A stretch of DNA of 64,000 nt from assembly GCA_963803155.1 (NCBI GenBank), contig CAWDMN010000051.1:1-64000 (forward strand), written 5' to 3'. Origin of the DNA: CAWDMN01 sp963803155. Its GTDB lineage: Bacteria; Acidobacteriota; Terriglobia; Versatilivoradales; Versatilivoraceae. Shown in pieces: positions 1-9,514 of the stretch. Below the pieces are notes generated by a model, which saw nothing but the letters and a program-made list of their open reading frames with translations, ran no database searches and was not told the origin of the DNA. Made by a program: the position numbers and the translations under genes. Every line of letters begins with the position of its first letter. Positions within the stretch are counted from its first letter, which is position 1.

Positions 1-153
1 ATTAGCCGTAACTACTTTGGATGTCGCGGTATGCTTATTTTTCTGGACCTAAGTAGCCACGCTGAGTGTTTTATGCAAGGCGTGGAACTCGGCAACATCG
101 CTAAAAGCCCACGGCTCGTGGGAAATCGCTCATCGTGGCTTCGATTGGGGTAG
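1..153 (+). CDS. Partial 3' end of an unrecognised gene
   Basis: Frame 1 is open from the window edge to a TAG at 151-153, giving 50 residues that end in NRSSWLRLG. Because the frame starts at base 1 it is presumably the tail of a gene lying upstream. I do not recognise the family; the fragment is too short to assign. It lies 51 bases before tagJ on the same strand, so it could belong to the same T6SS cluster, whose tssJ, tssK, tssL and tssM are otherwise missing here, but the sequence does not prove that. It may also be a chance open frame. Confidence 0.25.
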   Translation: MSRNYFGCRGMLIFLDLSSHAECFMQGVELGNIAKSPRLVGNRSSWLRLG

Positions 154-204
154 ATGACGCTGAGTAATCACCATTAATTTTGATTTTTTACAAGTGAGAG
201 GCTC

Positions 205-996
205 ATGGACATCAAAGCGCTTCTAAATTCAGGCAACCTGGCCCAAGCTATTGACTCGGTGACTCAGCAGATCAAGAACGACCCCACTCAGCCGTCCCTG
301 CGAGCGGCCTTGTTCGAGCTCTTATGTTTGACCGGCGAATGGGACCGGGCGGAAAAACAACTCCAGGTGATTTCGCATCAAGATGCGGCTCTGCAGATGG
401 GGATACAGGTTTACGTTAACAATTTAAAAGCCGAACGGAGCCGGGTGCAGTTATTTGAAAAAGGGGTCCCGCCTCATTTTATGACAGAACCCCCACCGTA
501 CGCCGATCTTTTGGTGGAGGCCCTTCAGGCGCTCATTTCGGGAGATCTGGCCAAATCCCGTCAAATGATGAATGAAGCGGAAGAGCAAAGACCCGCGCTT
601 TCGGGGCTTTTGAATGGAAAGCCCTTCCAGGATTTTCGGGATGCAAGCGATTTGACGGCGTCCGTTCTGGAGTTGATCATTCACGACAAGTACACCTGGC
701 TGCCGTGGGAAAGCGTCAAATCGATTGAAATCAACCCCCCTCGGCAATTGCGGGATGTTGTTTGGATTCCGGCTAAAATAGAGTCCAAAGCGGGAACGGA
801 GGGTGAAGTTTTCCTTCATGCCCTTTACCCGAACAGCTTCAAACACTCTGATCCAAATGTTCAGTTGGGAAAGACCACGGAATGGAGCGAAGCGGGTCCA
901 GAGATTTTCCTTCCCGCTGGATCGCGGCTGTTCTGTTATGACGATCGGGATGTTTCGATTTTCGAGACACAATCGATCCAGTTCTCCGCGGCTTGA
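205..996 (+). CDS. tagJ: TagJ/ImpE family T6SS accessory protein
   Basis: A 263-residue cytoplasmic protein matching the ImpE (SciE, TagJ) family in length and layout. Residues 1-60 (ALLNSGNLAQAIDSV, LFELLCLTGEWDRAEKQL) form the TPR-like helical start, and the second half carries the family block around the residues WLPWESVKSIEI and RDVVWIPA. In systems where it was studied TagJ binds the sheath protein TssB and affects ClpV recruitment during sheath recycling; that role is known for the family, not shown here. The start is supported by a purine-rich GTGAGAGG just upstream. It opens the T6SS cluster that continues with tssA-tssI on the same strand. Confidence 0.85.
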   Translation: MDIKALLNSGNLAQAIDSVTQQIKNDPTQPSLRAALFELLCLTGEWDRAEKQLQVISHQDAALQMGIQVYVNNLKAERSRVQLFEKGVPPHFMTEPPPYADLLVEALQALISGDLAKSRQMMNEAEEQRPALSGLLNGKPFQDFRDASDLTASVLELIIHDKYTWLPWESVKSIEINPPRQLRDVVWIPAKIESKAGTEGEVFLHALYPNSFKHSDPNVQLGKTTEWSEAGPEIFLPAGSRLFCYDDRDVSIFETQSIQFSAA

Positions 997-1289
997 TCCG
1001 GTGGCTGGAAGAGCGGAGCCCTTCATGGAATCCGGCTCCCACTTTCTAGTAATGGGGAATTATTTAGCGCCGCGGATTTGGGCATTATGGGGAAAGGTAT
1101 GATCGCTGGCCAAACTTTCTTTGCCATTGATTTCGCGAGGACGGAGGTTAAAGACCTATCTTTTTTCGCGCACTTTCGATTGCATCCTTTTGGGGATTCA
1201 TCCTTGACTTCGGCTATGCAATTGGTATTCATATAATCATCAACATTTTTCGGTAGAAGAAGTTTCGACTGATCCGTTCATTTTCAATA

Positions 1290-1895
1290 ATGGGAAACAT
1301 CGCGCCAAATTTGCCGCGGAGAACGATTCTCCAGACTTTAATATTAAGCTCATTGGGTCTCTTATCCCAAGTTCGGTTTCCTGAAATTGTCCCATCCGTC
1401 CCACGGGCGGGCGAAAACGATTTGTATCTTCCCACGGATTTTTCTCCATTCCCCTGGATGGAGTTTGCCTTGCGGGAATATGGCATTCGGGGAATATCCT
1501 CGAAGGGAAGGACCGTCAACGTCGTTGCCTACTTGAAGGCAACGGGGGTGGGTCGCTCCTCAGATGAGACCGCCTGGTGTTCGGCTTTCGTCAACTGGTG
1601 TATGTTGATGGCCGGTTTCCCGGGGAGCGGGTTGGCCAACGCCCGATCCTGGCTGAATTGGGGGGGGGTTGCCCTCGACTTTCCAGTTTACGGTTCGGTG
1701 GTGGTGCTCTGGCGGGAGAACCGCAATGGGCCTCTCGGCCATGTGGGATTTTTTGTTAAAATGCAGGGCGACAACCTTCTTCTTCTTGGTGGCAATCAGG
1801 GCAATTGCGTGAGCATTCGGCCATACTCCAAAGAAAGAGTGATAGGAATCCGCTGGCTGCAAGGTTTTCCGGTTCCCGAAGGGATCCCGGAATAG
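1290..1895 (+). CDS. TIGR02594-type cysteine peptidoglycan hydrolase, possible T6SS effector
   Basis: A 201-residue protein with the CHAP/NlpC-like TIGR02594 pattern: PWMEFALREYGI, then DETAWCSAFVNWC with the probable catalytic Cys97, the ARSWLNWG block, GHVGFF with the probable catalytic His151, and LLGGNQGN. The family is associated with peptidoglycan amidase or endopeptidase activity. The first 30 residues contain two arginines followed by a hydrophobic stretch (RRTILQTLILSSLGLL), compatible with a Tat-like or Sec signal. It sits between tagJ and tssA, 130 bases before tssA, in the T6SS cluster. It could be a lytic effector, or a hydrolase that opens the wall for the apparatus. No immunity gene is obvious beside it. 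Confidence 0.7.
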   Translation: MGNIAPNLPRRTILQTLILSSLGLLSQVRFPEIVPSVPRAGENDLYLPTDFSPFPWMEFALREYGIRGISSKGRTVNVVAYLKATGVGRSSDETAWCSAFVNWCMLMAGFPGSGLANARSWLNWGGVALDFPVYGSVVVLWRENRNGPLGHVGFFVKMQGDNLLLLGGNQGNCVSIRPYSKERVIGIRWLQGFPVPEGIPE

Positions 1896-2026
1896 ATCCT
1901 GGAGTGTCCCGGGGAAAATCTCGTTTGCTGAAATTGCTTGCTAACACTGGTGGAATAGTTGATGATTTCTCTTGAGTACAGTCATATACCAGCCAAAACA
2001 CAATTGAGACCGAGGAGCACATTTTC

Positions 2027-3169
2027 ATGACAAGTGTGGCACCGGTAGTGGACATTGAAGCATTGTTGGCGCCTATTCCCGGAGACAATCCCGCCGGATC
2101 CAACTTGCAGTACTCTGGTCTGCATGATGAGATCCGGGAAGCCCGGCGAGCTGAAGAGAATGTTGAAAAAGATGGCTATCAGACTAACGCCAAAGTCGCA
2201 GACTGGGACCAAGTGATCGGCCTTGCCACGGATGCCTTGACCACTCAGGGCAAGGATCTGCAAGTGGCTGCCTGGCTGGGCGAAGCGCTCGTCAAAGTTC
2301 ACGGATTTGCCGGCCTTCGTGACGGCCTTAAAGTCATGCAGGGGTTTCATGAAAAATACTGGGATGACATTTTCCCTGAAATTGATGAAGGGGATCTGGA
2401 GGCCAGGGCCAATTCCCTTTCCTGGCTGGATCGGCAAGTTGCCTTGGCTATCAAAGAAGTGAGCCTGACAAAGGTTTCCAGCGGCGAGAACTATAATTTC
2501 AATCAGTACGAAGAGGCCCAGGAATTTGATATCCCGGAAAATCTGGACTCCCTCGACTCCACGGCACAGGAAAAGTTTCGGGGGTTGAAAGAACGCGCTG
2601 AACATGAAGGTAAAACCACCGGGGAAAAGTGGCGGGCCTCCAAAAATAAATGCCGCCGGGCCTTTTATGAAGAATTGGCCGGTACACTGAGTGAATCTTG
2701 GGAGGCTTTCCAGGCTTTGGACCGGATCATGGACCAGAAATTTGATCGACAGACTCCTGGATTGGGGGAACTGAAGAAGACACTCGAAGAAATCCGCAGC
2801 CTCGTTGATAAGCTCGTCAAGGAGAAACGGATTGCCGAACCAGACGTGGCGGTAGAAGCCGCGGGATCTTCCGCTGCTGGAGAGGCAAATTTTTCCGGAG
2901 CTGAATCTGAGGGGACGACGGGGCGCGTTGTCATGGGGACGATGGGGGCGATCCGAGGCCGTCAGGAGGCCTTGCGACGCCTCAATGAAGTGGCTAGTTA
3001 TTTCCAAAAGACCGAACCCCACAGCCCGGTGGCGTATTTGGTGCAACGAGCAGTCAAGTGGGGGGAAATGCCGCTTGACCGATGGCTGGAAGATGTCATC
3101 AAAGACCCTGCAGTGCTGGAACATCTGAGGGAAACCCTGGGGATCAAGGCCAGTACTGAGGGTGAATGA
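2027..3169 (+). CDS. tssA: T6SS protein TssA (ImpA N-terminal domain)
   Basis: A 380-residue protein beginning with the ImpA_N signature (LLAPIPGDNPAGSNLQYS, then helical segment with DEIREARRAEEN). TssA primes polymerisation of the Hcp tube and TssBC sheath and caps the distal sheath end in several systems. Residues about 130-190 repeat the family block WLGEALVKVHGFAGLRDGL. The C-terminal part (EALRRLNEVASYFQKTEPHSP, then VAYLVQRAVKW) is the common VasJ-like tail. A GAGGAG lies nine bases before the ATG. Followed by tssB after a 200-base gap, so it may have its own transcript or share the cluster transcript. Confidence 0.9.
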   Translation: MTSVAPVVDIEALLAPIPGDNPAGSNLQYSGLHDEIREARRAEENVEKDGYQTNAKVADWDQVIGLATDALTTQGKDLQVAAWLGEALVKVHGFAGLRDGLKVMQGFHEKYWDDIFPEIDEGDLEARANSLSWLDRQVALAIKEVSLTKVSSGENYNFNQYEEAQEFDIPENLDSLDSTAQEKFRGLKERAEHEGKTTGEKWRASKNKCRRAFYEELAGTLSESWEAFQALDRIMDQKFDRQTPGLGELKKTLEEIRSLVDKLVKEKRIAEPDVAVEAAGSSAAGEANFSGAESEGTTGRVVMGTMGAIRGRQEALRRLNEVASYFQKTEPHSPVAYLVQRAVKWGEMPLDRWLEDVIKDPAVLEHLRETLGIKASTEGE

Positions 3170-3369
3170 GATTGCCCTTGTGGCCAAGGACCGGTTGCGG
3201 AGTAGATCCGGCCGGTTCCTTGGAGTCCCGGATAGAAGAAGTTGGAAGCGAAGGATTATCTCTCGTCGGAAAATCGAAAAGATGAGAGAGTTTGTTTTTC
3301 CCGTCGTATCGAATAGATGTTGAAATCCAAATTTTTGTATTTCTCATCACAAAGAAAGGAGATTAATTT

Positions 3370-3900
3370 ATGCCTGGCAAGGAGAGTACGCAGCATAAGC
3401 TCAAACGGGTGCGACCCCCACGCGTTAATATTACGTACGATGTGGAAATCGGGGGAGCCATCGAAACCAAGGAATTGCCTTTTGTTGCTGGAGTCATGGG
3501 GGATTTTACCGGCAAACCTGAACAGCCTCAGCCCCGCGTAAAGGACCGCAAATTCATTGAAATTGACCGCGACAATTTCGACCAGGTGCTTTCTGGAATG
3601 AAGCCGCGCCTGGCCTTGCGCGTGGACAACAAACTAACCGATGACGGCGGCAAGATGAATGTGGAGTTGAAATTCAACAGCATGCAGGATTTTGAGCCGG
3701 ACACTCTCGTGCAGCAGGTCGCTCCTTTGAAAAAGCTTGTTGAAGCCCGGCAAAAGCTAAACGATCTGCTTTCCAAAATGGATGGCAATGACAAGTTGGA
3801 AGAGATGCTGCAGGACATTATTTCCAACACCGACTCTCAAAAAGAGCTGAGTTCTGCCTTGAAGCTTGATTCTGACAAAGCCAAGGAGGACAAACAATGA
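3370..3900 (+). CDS. tssB: T6SS contractile sheath small subunit TssB
   Basis: A 176-residue protein of the TssB/VipA/ImpB family. Typical features are the basic KLKRVRPPRVNITYDVE start, the PFVAGVMGDFTG block and the FIEIDRDNFDQVL motif, ending with the helix that binds TssC. With TssC it builds the contractile sheath. An AAAGGAG is placed 8 bases before the ATG. Its stop overlaps the tssC start as ATGA at 3897-3900, so the two sheath subunits are translationally coupled. Confidence 0.96.
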   Translation: MPGKESTQHKLKRVRPPRVNITYDVEIGGAIETKELPFVAGVMGDFTGKPEQPQPRVKDRKFIEIDRDNFDQVLSGMKPRLALRVDNKLTDDGGKMNVELKFNSMQDFEPDTLVQQVAPLKKLVEARQKLNDLLSKMDGNDKLEEMLQDIISNTDSQKELSSALKLDSDKAKEDKQ

Positions 3901-5387
3901 ACATGCCGTTAGAAGAAAAAAAGGCCCAAGTGCGGGAACAGCAGGTGGAAGAAACGGGATTGTTAAGCAAGATTCTGGACGAAGGCCGTTTGGCTCTGGA
4001 CAAAACCCAGGCGGAGCGCGCCAAAGACATGGTTGCGGAATTTGTGCAGACCGTCATGCAAGGCCAAGTGGTGGTCGGGAAGAATGTGGAGGCCACTATT
4101 GCCGCACGGGTCGCCCAAATCGACCAGTACATCTCCGCGCAGTTGAACGAAATCATGCACCAGGAAGAATTCCAAAAGTTGGAAGGCTCCTGGCGCGGAC
4201 TTCACCAATTGATCTCTGCCAGTGAGACGGGCACCATGTTGAAAATCCGGGTCATGAATGTGACAAAAGCAGAGCTCCTCAAAGACATGGAACGGGCGGC
4301 GGAATTCGACCAATCAGCCCTCTTCAAGAAAGTGTACGAAGAAGAATATGGCACTTTCGGCGGATCTCCCTTTGGAGCGTTGATTGGCGACTATGAGTTT
4401 TCCAATCACCCCCAGGATATGGCTCTTCTGGAGAAGATCTCCAATGTGGCCGCCGCGGCTAATGCCCCCTTCATTTCTGCCGCCGCTCCACAGCTTTTTG
4501 GATGGAACACCTACTCGGAACTGGCGGAAGTGCGGGACCTGGCCAAAATCTTTGAGCGAACCGAATTTGCCAAATGGCGTTCCTTCCGCGACTCCGAAGA
4601 CTCTCGCTACGTAGGGCTTTGTCTTCCCAGAACCTTAATGCGGCTCCCTTATGGTCCTGACACCGCCCCTACCGAAACGTTCAAATTTGAGGAAAATGTC
4701 GATGGAAAGGACCATTCCAAGTACTTGTGGGGAAACGCGGCCTATTCCTTTGGCACGCGCCTGACTGATGCTTTTGCGAATTACCAATGGTGCGTGGCTA
4801 TCCGCGGAGTCGAAGGGGGAGGCTTAGTTCAAGGTTTGCCCACTCATACTTTCAGAACCGACGAGGGCGAAGTGGCGTTAAAATGCCCCACGGAAATTGC
4901 CATCACCGATCGTCGCGAGAAGGAGTTCTCCGACCTGGGATTCATGCCGCTGGTCCACTGCAAGAATACGGACTATGCGGCCTTCTTCGGGGCCCAATCC
5001 TGTAACAAAGCCAAGAAGTACGATAGCGATTCCGCCAATGCCAATGCCCGGCTGTCGGCACAGTTGCCCAACATTTTTGCCGTCTCCCGTTTCGCTCATT
5101 ACTTGAAAGCCATGATGCGGGATAAGGTGGGCAGTTTCATGTCCCGAATCGAGTGCGAACGATTCCTCAACAAATGGGTGACCAATTACGTAACCCCCGA
5201 CGATACGGCTTCGCAGGCCACCAAGGCACAGTATCCCCTGCGGGACGCCTCCATTGAAGTCGTGGATGTTCCTGGAAAGCCGGGAGTGTACAAGGCCGTG
5301 GCTTATCTGAAACCGCACTTCCAATTGGACGAAATCTCCGTCTCGTTGCGAATGGTCGCGGAACTGCCTAAATCCGCTCGCAAGTGA
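3897..5387 (+). CDS. tssC: T6SS contractile sheath large subunit TssC
   Basis: A 496-residue member of the TssC/VipB/ImpC family. The N-terminal helix that contacts TssB is followed by the conserved QEEFQKLEGSWRGLHQLI segment, FGALIGDYEF, the AAPQLFGW block and, near the C terminus, RCERFLNKW-like residues (IECERFLNKWV). Normal family length. TssC forms most of the sheath surface and is the substrate threaded by ClpV after contraction. The start overlaps the tssB stop (ATGA). Confidence 0.97.
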   Translation: MNMPLEEKKAQVREQQVEETGLLSKILDEGRLALDKTQAERAKDMVAEFVQTVMQGQVVVGKNVEATIAARVAQIDQYISAQLNEIMHQEEFQKLEGSWRGLHQLISASETGTMLKIRVMNVTKAELLKDMERAAEFDQSALFKKVYEEEYGTFGGSPFGALIGDYEFSNHPQDMALLEKISNVAAAANAPFISAAAPQLFGWNTYSELAEVRDLAKIFERTEFAKWRSFRDSEDSRYVGLCLPRTLMRLPYGPDTAPTETFKFEENVDGKDHSKYLWGNAAYSFGTRLTDAFANYQWCVAIRGVEGGGLVQGLPTHTFRTDEGEVALKCPTEIAITDRREKEFSDLGFMPLVHCKNTDYAAFFGAQSCNKAKKYDSDSANANARLSAQLPNIFAVSRFAHYLKAMMRDKVGSFMSRIECERFLNKWVTNYVTPDDTASQATKAQYPLRDASIEVVDVPGKPGVYKAVAYLKPHFQLDEISVSLRMVAELPKSARK

Positions 5388-5480
5388 TGGAGAGGTTCGG
5401 GTAAAACCAAACAGAAGGATGGCTGTTTCTCACCGTTCGACTGTCAACCTCAAACACTTCTTTAGAGGAGGTATTTATTT

Positions 5481-5969
5481 ATGGCGCTAGTAGACTATTT
5501 TTTGAAGCTGGATGGGATTCAAGGAGAGAGCCAGGATAAAACCCACAAAAATGAAATTGAAATTGAATCCTTTTCCTGGGGCGCGAACCAAACCGGGACC
5601 GCGGCTCATGGCGGAGGAATGGGGGCTGGACGAGTCCAGATGCAGGACTTTCATTTCATCATGCGGGTTAACAAGGCTAGTCCAAAACTGATGCTGGCCT
5701 GTGCCAACGGCGAACACATCAAAAATGCCACTCTGGTTTGTCGTAAAGCAGGGAAGGAACAGCAGGAATATCTGAAAGTCACTTTCACGGATATTCTAGT
5801 TTCCTCCTACAACACCAATGGCTCTGGGGCGTCCGATGTAATTCCCATGGATCAGATTTCTCTCAATTTCACAAAAGTTGAAGTGGAATATAAAGAGCAA
5901 AAGCCCGATGGTTCGCTGGGAGGCGCTATCAAGGCTTTCTATGACATGAAACAGCAGATTCATGGTTAA
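5481..5969 (+). CDS. hcp: T6SS tube protein Hcp (TssD)
   Basis: A 162-residue Hcp1-family protein: DYFLKLDGIQGES at the start, IEIESFSWG, the glycine-rich loop AAHGGGMGAGRVQMQDF, FTDILVSSYNTNGSG and the final FTKVEVEY beta strand. Hcp hexamers stack into the tube inside the sheath and also carry small effectors. It has the strongest ribosome binding site of the cluster (AGAGGAGG, 9 bases before ATG) and is followed by a hairpin at 5989-6014, consistent with high, semi-independent expression. Confidence 0.96.
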   Translation: MALVDYFLKLDGIQGESQDKTHKNEIEIESFSWGANQTGTAAHGGGMGAGRVQMQDFHFIMRVNKASPKLMLACANGEHIKNATLVCRKAGKEQQEYLKVTFTDILVSSYNTNGSGASDVIPMDQISLNFTKVEVEYKEQKPDGSLGGAIKAFYDMKQQIHG

Positions 5970-5988
5970 CGCAAGAGTGGAAAATCGG

Positions 5989-6014
5989 GGGGCTGATCCT
6001 CAGGATTCAGCCCC
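5989..6014 (+). terminator. Hairpin after hcp, probable attenuator/partial terminator
   Basis: GGGGCTGA at 5989-5996 pairs with TCAGCCCC at 6007-6014; the inner TCC/GGA also pairs, leaving a three-base loop and one bulged T. The sequence after it (TCTCATCTTCATC) is pyrimidine-rich but has no real U tract. It may stabilise the hcp message or reduce read-through into tssE rather than stop transcription fully. Confidence 0.5.
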
Positions 6015-6076
6015 TCTCATCTTCATCGATGTTTAGAAATAATCCCGACATCTTTTGATTTTATAAAAACATCTCC

Positions 6077-6562
6077 ATGTCACGATTCGACAACGAGGTC
6101 CGTGTCACCATTCCTATTTTGGACAGACTGGTGGATTATGAGCCGGAAATCAGTCAGGAACCGATAGCTTCCCGTTCAAAAAACCTTCGACAATTGAAGC
6201 AATCCGTTATGCGGGATCTGGAGTGGCTGCTGAACACTCGGCAGATTGCCGAGGGATTGCCGCCTGAATTGGAAGAAGTCAATCGTTCCCTGCTGGCCTA
6301 TGGCTTGCCTGATTTTACCATCATCAATCATAAGAATCCCGCCGACCAAAATCGAATGAGAAGGGCCATTGAAAATACTATCGCCATCTTCGAACCTCGA
6401 TTGGAGGACGTCATTGTCACGATTGAAACCTCTTCCGAATACCTGCGCACCATGCGATTCCGAATCGATGCCCGTTTGAAAATCGATCCAGCCCCTGAAC
6501 CCGTCACCTTTGACACTACCCTGCAATTCAACACGGGCCAATATTCGCTGAAGGAGACCTGA
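6077..6562 (+). CDS. tssE: T6SS baseplate protein TssE (gp25-like)
   Basis: A 161-residue GPW/gp25-family protein. It shows the family pattern: SRSKNLRQLKQSVMRDLEWLLNTR, then YGLPDF, the segment RRAIENTIAIFEPRL and a final beta strand pair. TssE nucleates sheath assembly on the baseplate together with TssF, TssG and TssK. No strong ribosome binding site precedes the ATG. The TGA overlaps the tssF ATG (TGATG at 6560-6564). Confidence 0.93.
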   Translation: MSRFDNEVRVTIPILDRLVDYEPEISQEPIASRSKNLRQLKQSVMRDLEWLLNTRQIAEGLPPELEEVNRSLLAYGLPDFTIINHKNPADQNRMRRAIENTIAIFEPRLEDVIVTIETSSEYLRTMRFRIDARLKIDPAPEPVTFDTTLQFNTGQYSLKET

Positions 6563-8439
6563 TGCGCGACGAACTGCTTGCCTATTACGAGCGCGAATTG
6601 GTGTTCCTCCGGCAGTTGGGGGCGGACTTTGCCAACAAATACCCCAAGATCGCCTCGCGTCTGTTGCTCGAACCCGATAAATGCGAAGATCCGCATGTGG
6701 AGCGGATCATTGAAGCCTTTGCCTTTCTGGCCAGCCGGATTCACCTCAAGATCGACGATGAATTCCCGGAAATCACCGAGTCGCTGATGAATGTTCTCTA
6801 TCCCCACTACCTGGCCCCGATTCCTTCCCTTTCCATCGTGCAATTCTCGCTCGATCCGGAACAGGGGAAATTGACTACCGGATATGAGATACCCAAAAAG
6901 TCGACCCTTTTTTCCAGGCCGATCCAAGGCACCCCTTGCCGGTTTCGCACCACTTACCCAGTTCATCTTTGGCCGATTGAAGTGACTTCCGCCTCCATGG
7001 AACTTCCGGATCGGCTGGATCCCAAATCGCGGAACTTGGGAGGAATGCTCCGGATCCGCCTGCAATGCCTTAACGACACCAAACTGCGGAAATTGCGAAT
7101 GGGAAAAGAGGAGGAGGGACCTCCTTTTGACCGGCTACGCTTCTTCCTCAACGGGGAAAACCAGGTAGTTTACACATTATTCGAATTGCTCTTTTGTCAT
7201 TGCGTCGCTTTGGAAATTCGCCCCGTCAATGGCAACGGACCGCGAGGTTCCAACACCAGAGGGCCGGCCGCAATTTCCCTCTCTCCCAGCAATATCTGCC
7301 CAATCGGATTCAAAGAAGAAGAAGGATTGCTTCCTTTCACCTCCCGGTCTTTTTATGGATATCGGTTGCTCACGGAATATTTTGCTTTTCCGGAAAAATT
7401 TCTATTCTTTGAAGTCACCGGCCTGGATGAAGCGGCTCGATCCGGTTATGCCGATCAATTTGATTTGATTTTTGTCTTTGCCGACAAATCCGCTTCGCGG
7501 CTCACGGTCGACGCCAACAATTTTTTGCTCGGCTGCACCCCCATTATCAACCTTTTCGAGAAAACGGCTGAGCCGATCCAACTGACCCAGCAGCAAAATG
7601 AATATCAGGTTGTCCCGGACATCCACCGGCAGATGGCCACGGAAATTTATTCCGTCAACTCTGTCATGACGACCGATCCTTTTCTCCAACAATCCAAGGA
7701 GTTTTCCCCTTTTTATTCGATTCGTCACAATACCGCGGAAAAAGCCGATGGCACTTTTTGGTATGCCACCCGGCGGCCCTCTCATCGCAAGGATGATCCC
7801 GGCACTGAGATGTATATTTTCCTGGTGGATTTGGCGATGGACCCGAGCGTGCCCGCAACGGAAACCATTTCCGTCCAGGCCACCTGCACTAATCGGGACC
7901 TGCCCGGAAAACTCCCTTTTGGCTTGCGCGAAGGAGATTTTGAACTGGAAGGACTTCGCTCGCTTTCGCGGATCCGTTGTCTCAAAAAGCCCACAAATAC
8001 ACTGCGTCCACCTTTGCGGAGCAACTTGCAGTGGCGTTTGATATCGCATCTCGCCCTCAACTATCTTTCCCTCGTCCAACCGGGACCTCAAGGCGAACCT
8101 GATGCTCTCCGGGAGATATTGGCCCTTTATGATTTTATGGAATCGCCCGCCACCCGGAAACAGATCATGGGATTGAGCCACATCAACAGCCGCCGGGTGG
8201 TACGGCAAACGGGATCTCACATCGGCACTACGCTAGTCCGCGGAATTGAAACCACGATTGAGTTTGATGAAGAGCAGTTTGTAGGTAGCGGCATGTTTTT
8301 GTTCGCTACGGTTCTCGAAAAGTTCCTCGGATTGTATGCTTCAGTCAACTCTTTTAATCAGCTGGTTATTCAGACCAGACAGCGGGAAGGAATTCTTCGA
8401 CGATGGCCACCTCGGGCGGGAGAACAGATTCTCCTTTAA
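6562..8439 (+). CDS. tssF: T6SS baseplate protein TssF
   Basis: A 625-residue TssF/ImpG/VasA-family protein, full length. The diagnostic N-terminus is LLAYYERELVFLRQLGADFA, followed by DPHVERIIEAFAFLASRI and LYPHYLAPIPS. The start overlaps the tssE stop and is preceded by AAGGAGA at 6551-6557. TssF and TssG form the baseplate wedge (two TssF to one TssG in the enteric systems studied). It overlaps tssG by 37 bases, showing tight translational coupling. Confidence 0.96.
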   Translation: MRDELLAYYERELVFLRQLGADFANKYPKIASRLLLEPDKCEDPHVERIIEAFAFLASRIHLKIDDEFPEITESLMNVLYPHYLAPIPSLSIVQFSLDPEQGKLTTGYEIPKKSTLFSRPIQGTPCRFRTTYPVHLWPIEVTSASMELPDRLDPKSRNLGGMLRIRLQCLNDTKLRKLRMGKEEEGPPFDRLRFFLNGENQVVYTLFELLFCHCVALEIRPVNGNGPRGSNTRGPAAISLSPSNICPIGFKEEEGLLPFTSRSFYGYRLLTEYFAFPEKFLFFEVTGLDEAARSGYADQFDLIFVFADKSASRLTVDANNFLLGCTPIINLFEKTAEPIQLTQQQNEYQVVPDIHRQMATEIYSVNSVMTTDPFLQQSKEFSPFYSIRHNTAEKADGTFWYATRRPSHRKDDPGTEMYIFLVDLAMDPSVPATETISVQATCTNRDLPGKLPFGLREGDFELEGLRSLSRIRCLKKPTNTLRPPLRSNLQWRLISHLALNYLSLVQPGPQGEPDALREILALYDFMESPATRKQIMGLSHINSRRVVRQTGSHIGTTLVRGIETTIEFDEEQFVGSGMFLFATVLEKFLGLYASVNSFNQLVIQTRQREGILRRWPPRAGEQILL

Positions 8440-9431
8440 ATCGACTTTTTTGGGATGAACCTTATCGCTTCAAATTTTTCCAGGCCGTCCGTCTTTTGGA
8501 ACGGATGCAACCGGAGCGCCGGCCGGTGGGTTATCACGCGGATCCCAATAAAGAAATCGTCCGTTTCCGCTCGCGTCTTTCGCTGGATTTTCCCCCGAGC
8601 GAAATCCACGAGATCCGTCCCCAGGCCCATCCAGAAAACCGACAACCTCCGGAAATGGTGGTCGCCTTCATGGGCCTGACCGGCCCGCTGGGTGCATTGC
8701 CCACTCATTACACGGAATTTTTGATGGAAAGAGCCCGCTACAAAGACCGGGCTCTCTGGGAATTCCTGGATATTTTTCATCACCGCCTGGTCTCCTTTTT
8801 TTACCGGGCTTGGGAGAAGTATCGATTTCCGGTGGCTTATGAACGCGATCAAAATGACCGCTTCACCGTGCAGCTGTACAACTTGATTGGCTTAGGGACT
8901 GGAGCTCTGAGAGGGCGTCAGGATTTCCCCGACCAGGCGCTGTTGCTCTACGGGGGGCTGATCGCCCAAAAGCCGCACTCCGCCACGGCGCTACAATCTA
9001 TTCTGACCGACTATTTTCGAGTTCCGGCAAAAATCCAACAATTTTGCGGCCAATGGCTGGAAGTTGATTCCGAGAGTCTCACCTTCCTCGGCCAGGCCAA
9101 CTGTCAGTTGGGGGTGAATGCCATCGTCGGTTCCCGGCTCTGGGATCAACAATCCAAGTTCCGGCTCCGCTTAGGTCCCTTGGTATTCTCGGCCTTTTTG
9201 GCTTTTTTGCCCTCGGGGGATAAACATCGCCCACTCAATGAGGTGGTACGTTTCCTCATGGGGATGGAATTCGATTTCGATTTTCAACTGATCTTGAACG
9301 CGGAAGAAGTCCCTGCCTGCCAGCTGAGCTCCCAGCCTGGCAGGCAAGCCATGCTAGGATGGACCACTTGGCTTAAGACCAAGCCCTTTCAGCATGACGA
9401 TCCGCAAGTGGTGTTGCACTCGCTGAACTGA
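8403..9431 (+). CDS. tssG: T6SS baseplate protein TssG
   Basis: A 342-residue TssG/ImpH/VasB-family protein. It has the YRFKFFQAVRLLERM start, the VAFMGLTGPLGALPTHYTE block, the DIFHHRLVSFFYRAWEK motif and the C-terminal LGWTTWL signature. The start lies inside tssF, as is usual for this gene pair. Near its 3' end the coding sequence contains a perfect 10-base inverted repeat (9314-9323 with 9337-9346), probably incidental. Confidence 0.95.
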   Translation: MATSGGRTDSPLNRLFWDEPYRFKFFQAVRLLERMQPERRPVGYHADPNKEIVRFRSRLSLDFPPSEIHEIRPQAHPENRQPPEMVVAFMGLTGPLGALPTHYTEFLMERARYKDRALWEFLDIFHHRLVSFFYRAWEKYRFPVAYERDQNDRFTVQLYNLIGLGTGALRGRQDFPDQALLLYGGLIAQKPHSATALQSILTDYFRVPAKIQQFCGQWLEVDSESLTFLGQANCQLGVNAIVGSRLWDQQSKFRLRLGPLVFSAFLAFLPSGDKHRPLNEVVRFLMGMEFDFDFQLILNAEEVPACQLSSQPGRQAMLGWTTWLKTKPFQHDDPQVVLHSLN

Positions 9432-9514
9432 GGGGATGCCCCGATATCAGGCAGGACCGGAAAGCCCAAATGGGTGACTGGCAAACCGTGACTAATGAGA
9501 GAAGAGGAGATCTT

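Noticed and set aside
1982..3187. 401-codon open frame on the minus strand
   Set aside because: Lies antisense to tssA, whose family match and ribosome binding site are clear; no motif on the minus frame.
7402..8220. 272-codon minus-strand frame
   Set aside because: Shadow of tssF.
9314..9346. 10-bp perfect inverted repeat inside tssG
   Set aside because: Lies in conserved coding sequence with a 13-base loop and no regulatory context; probably chance.
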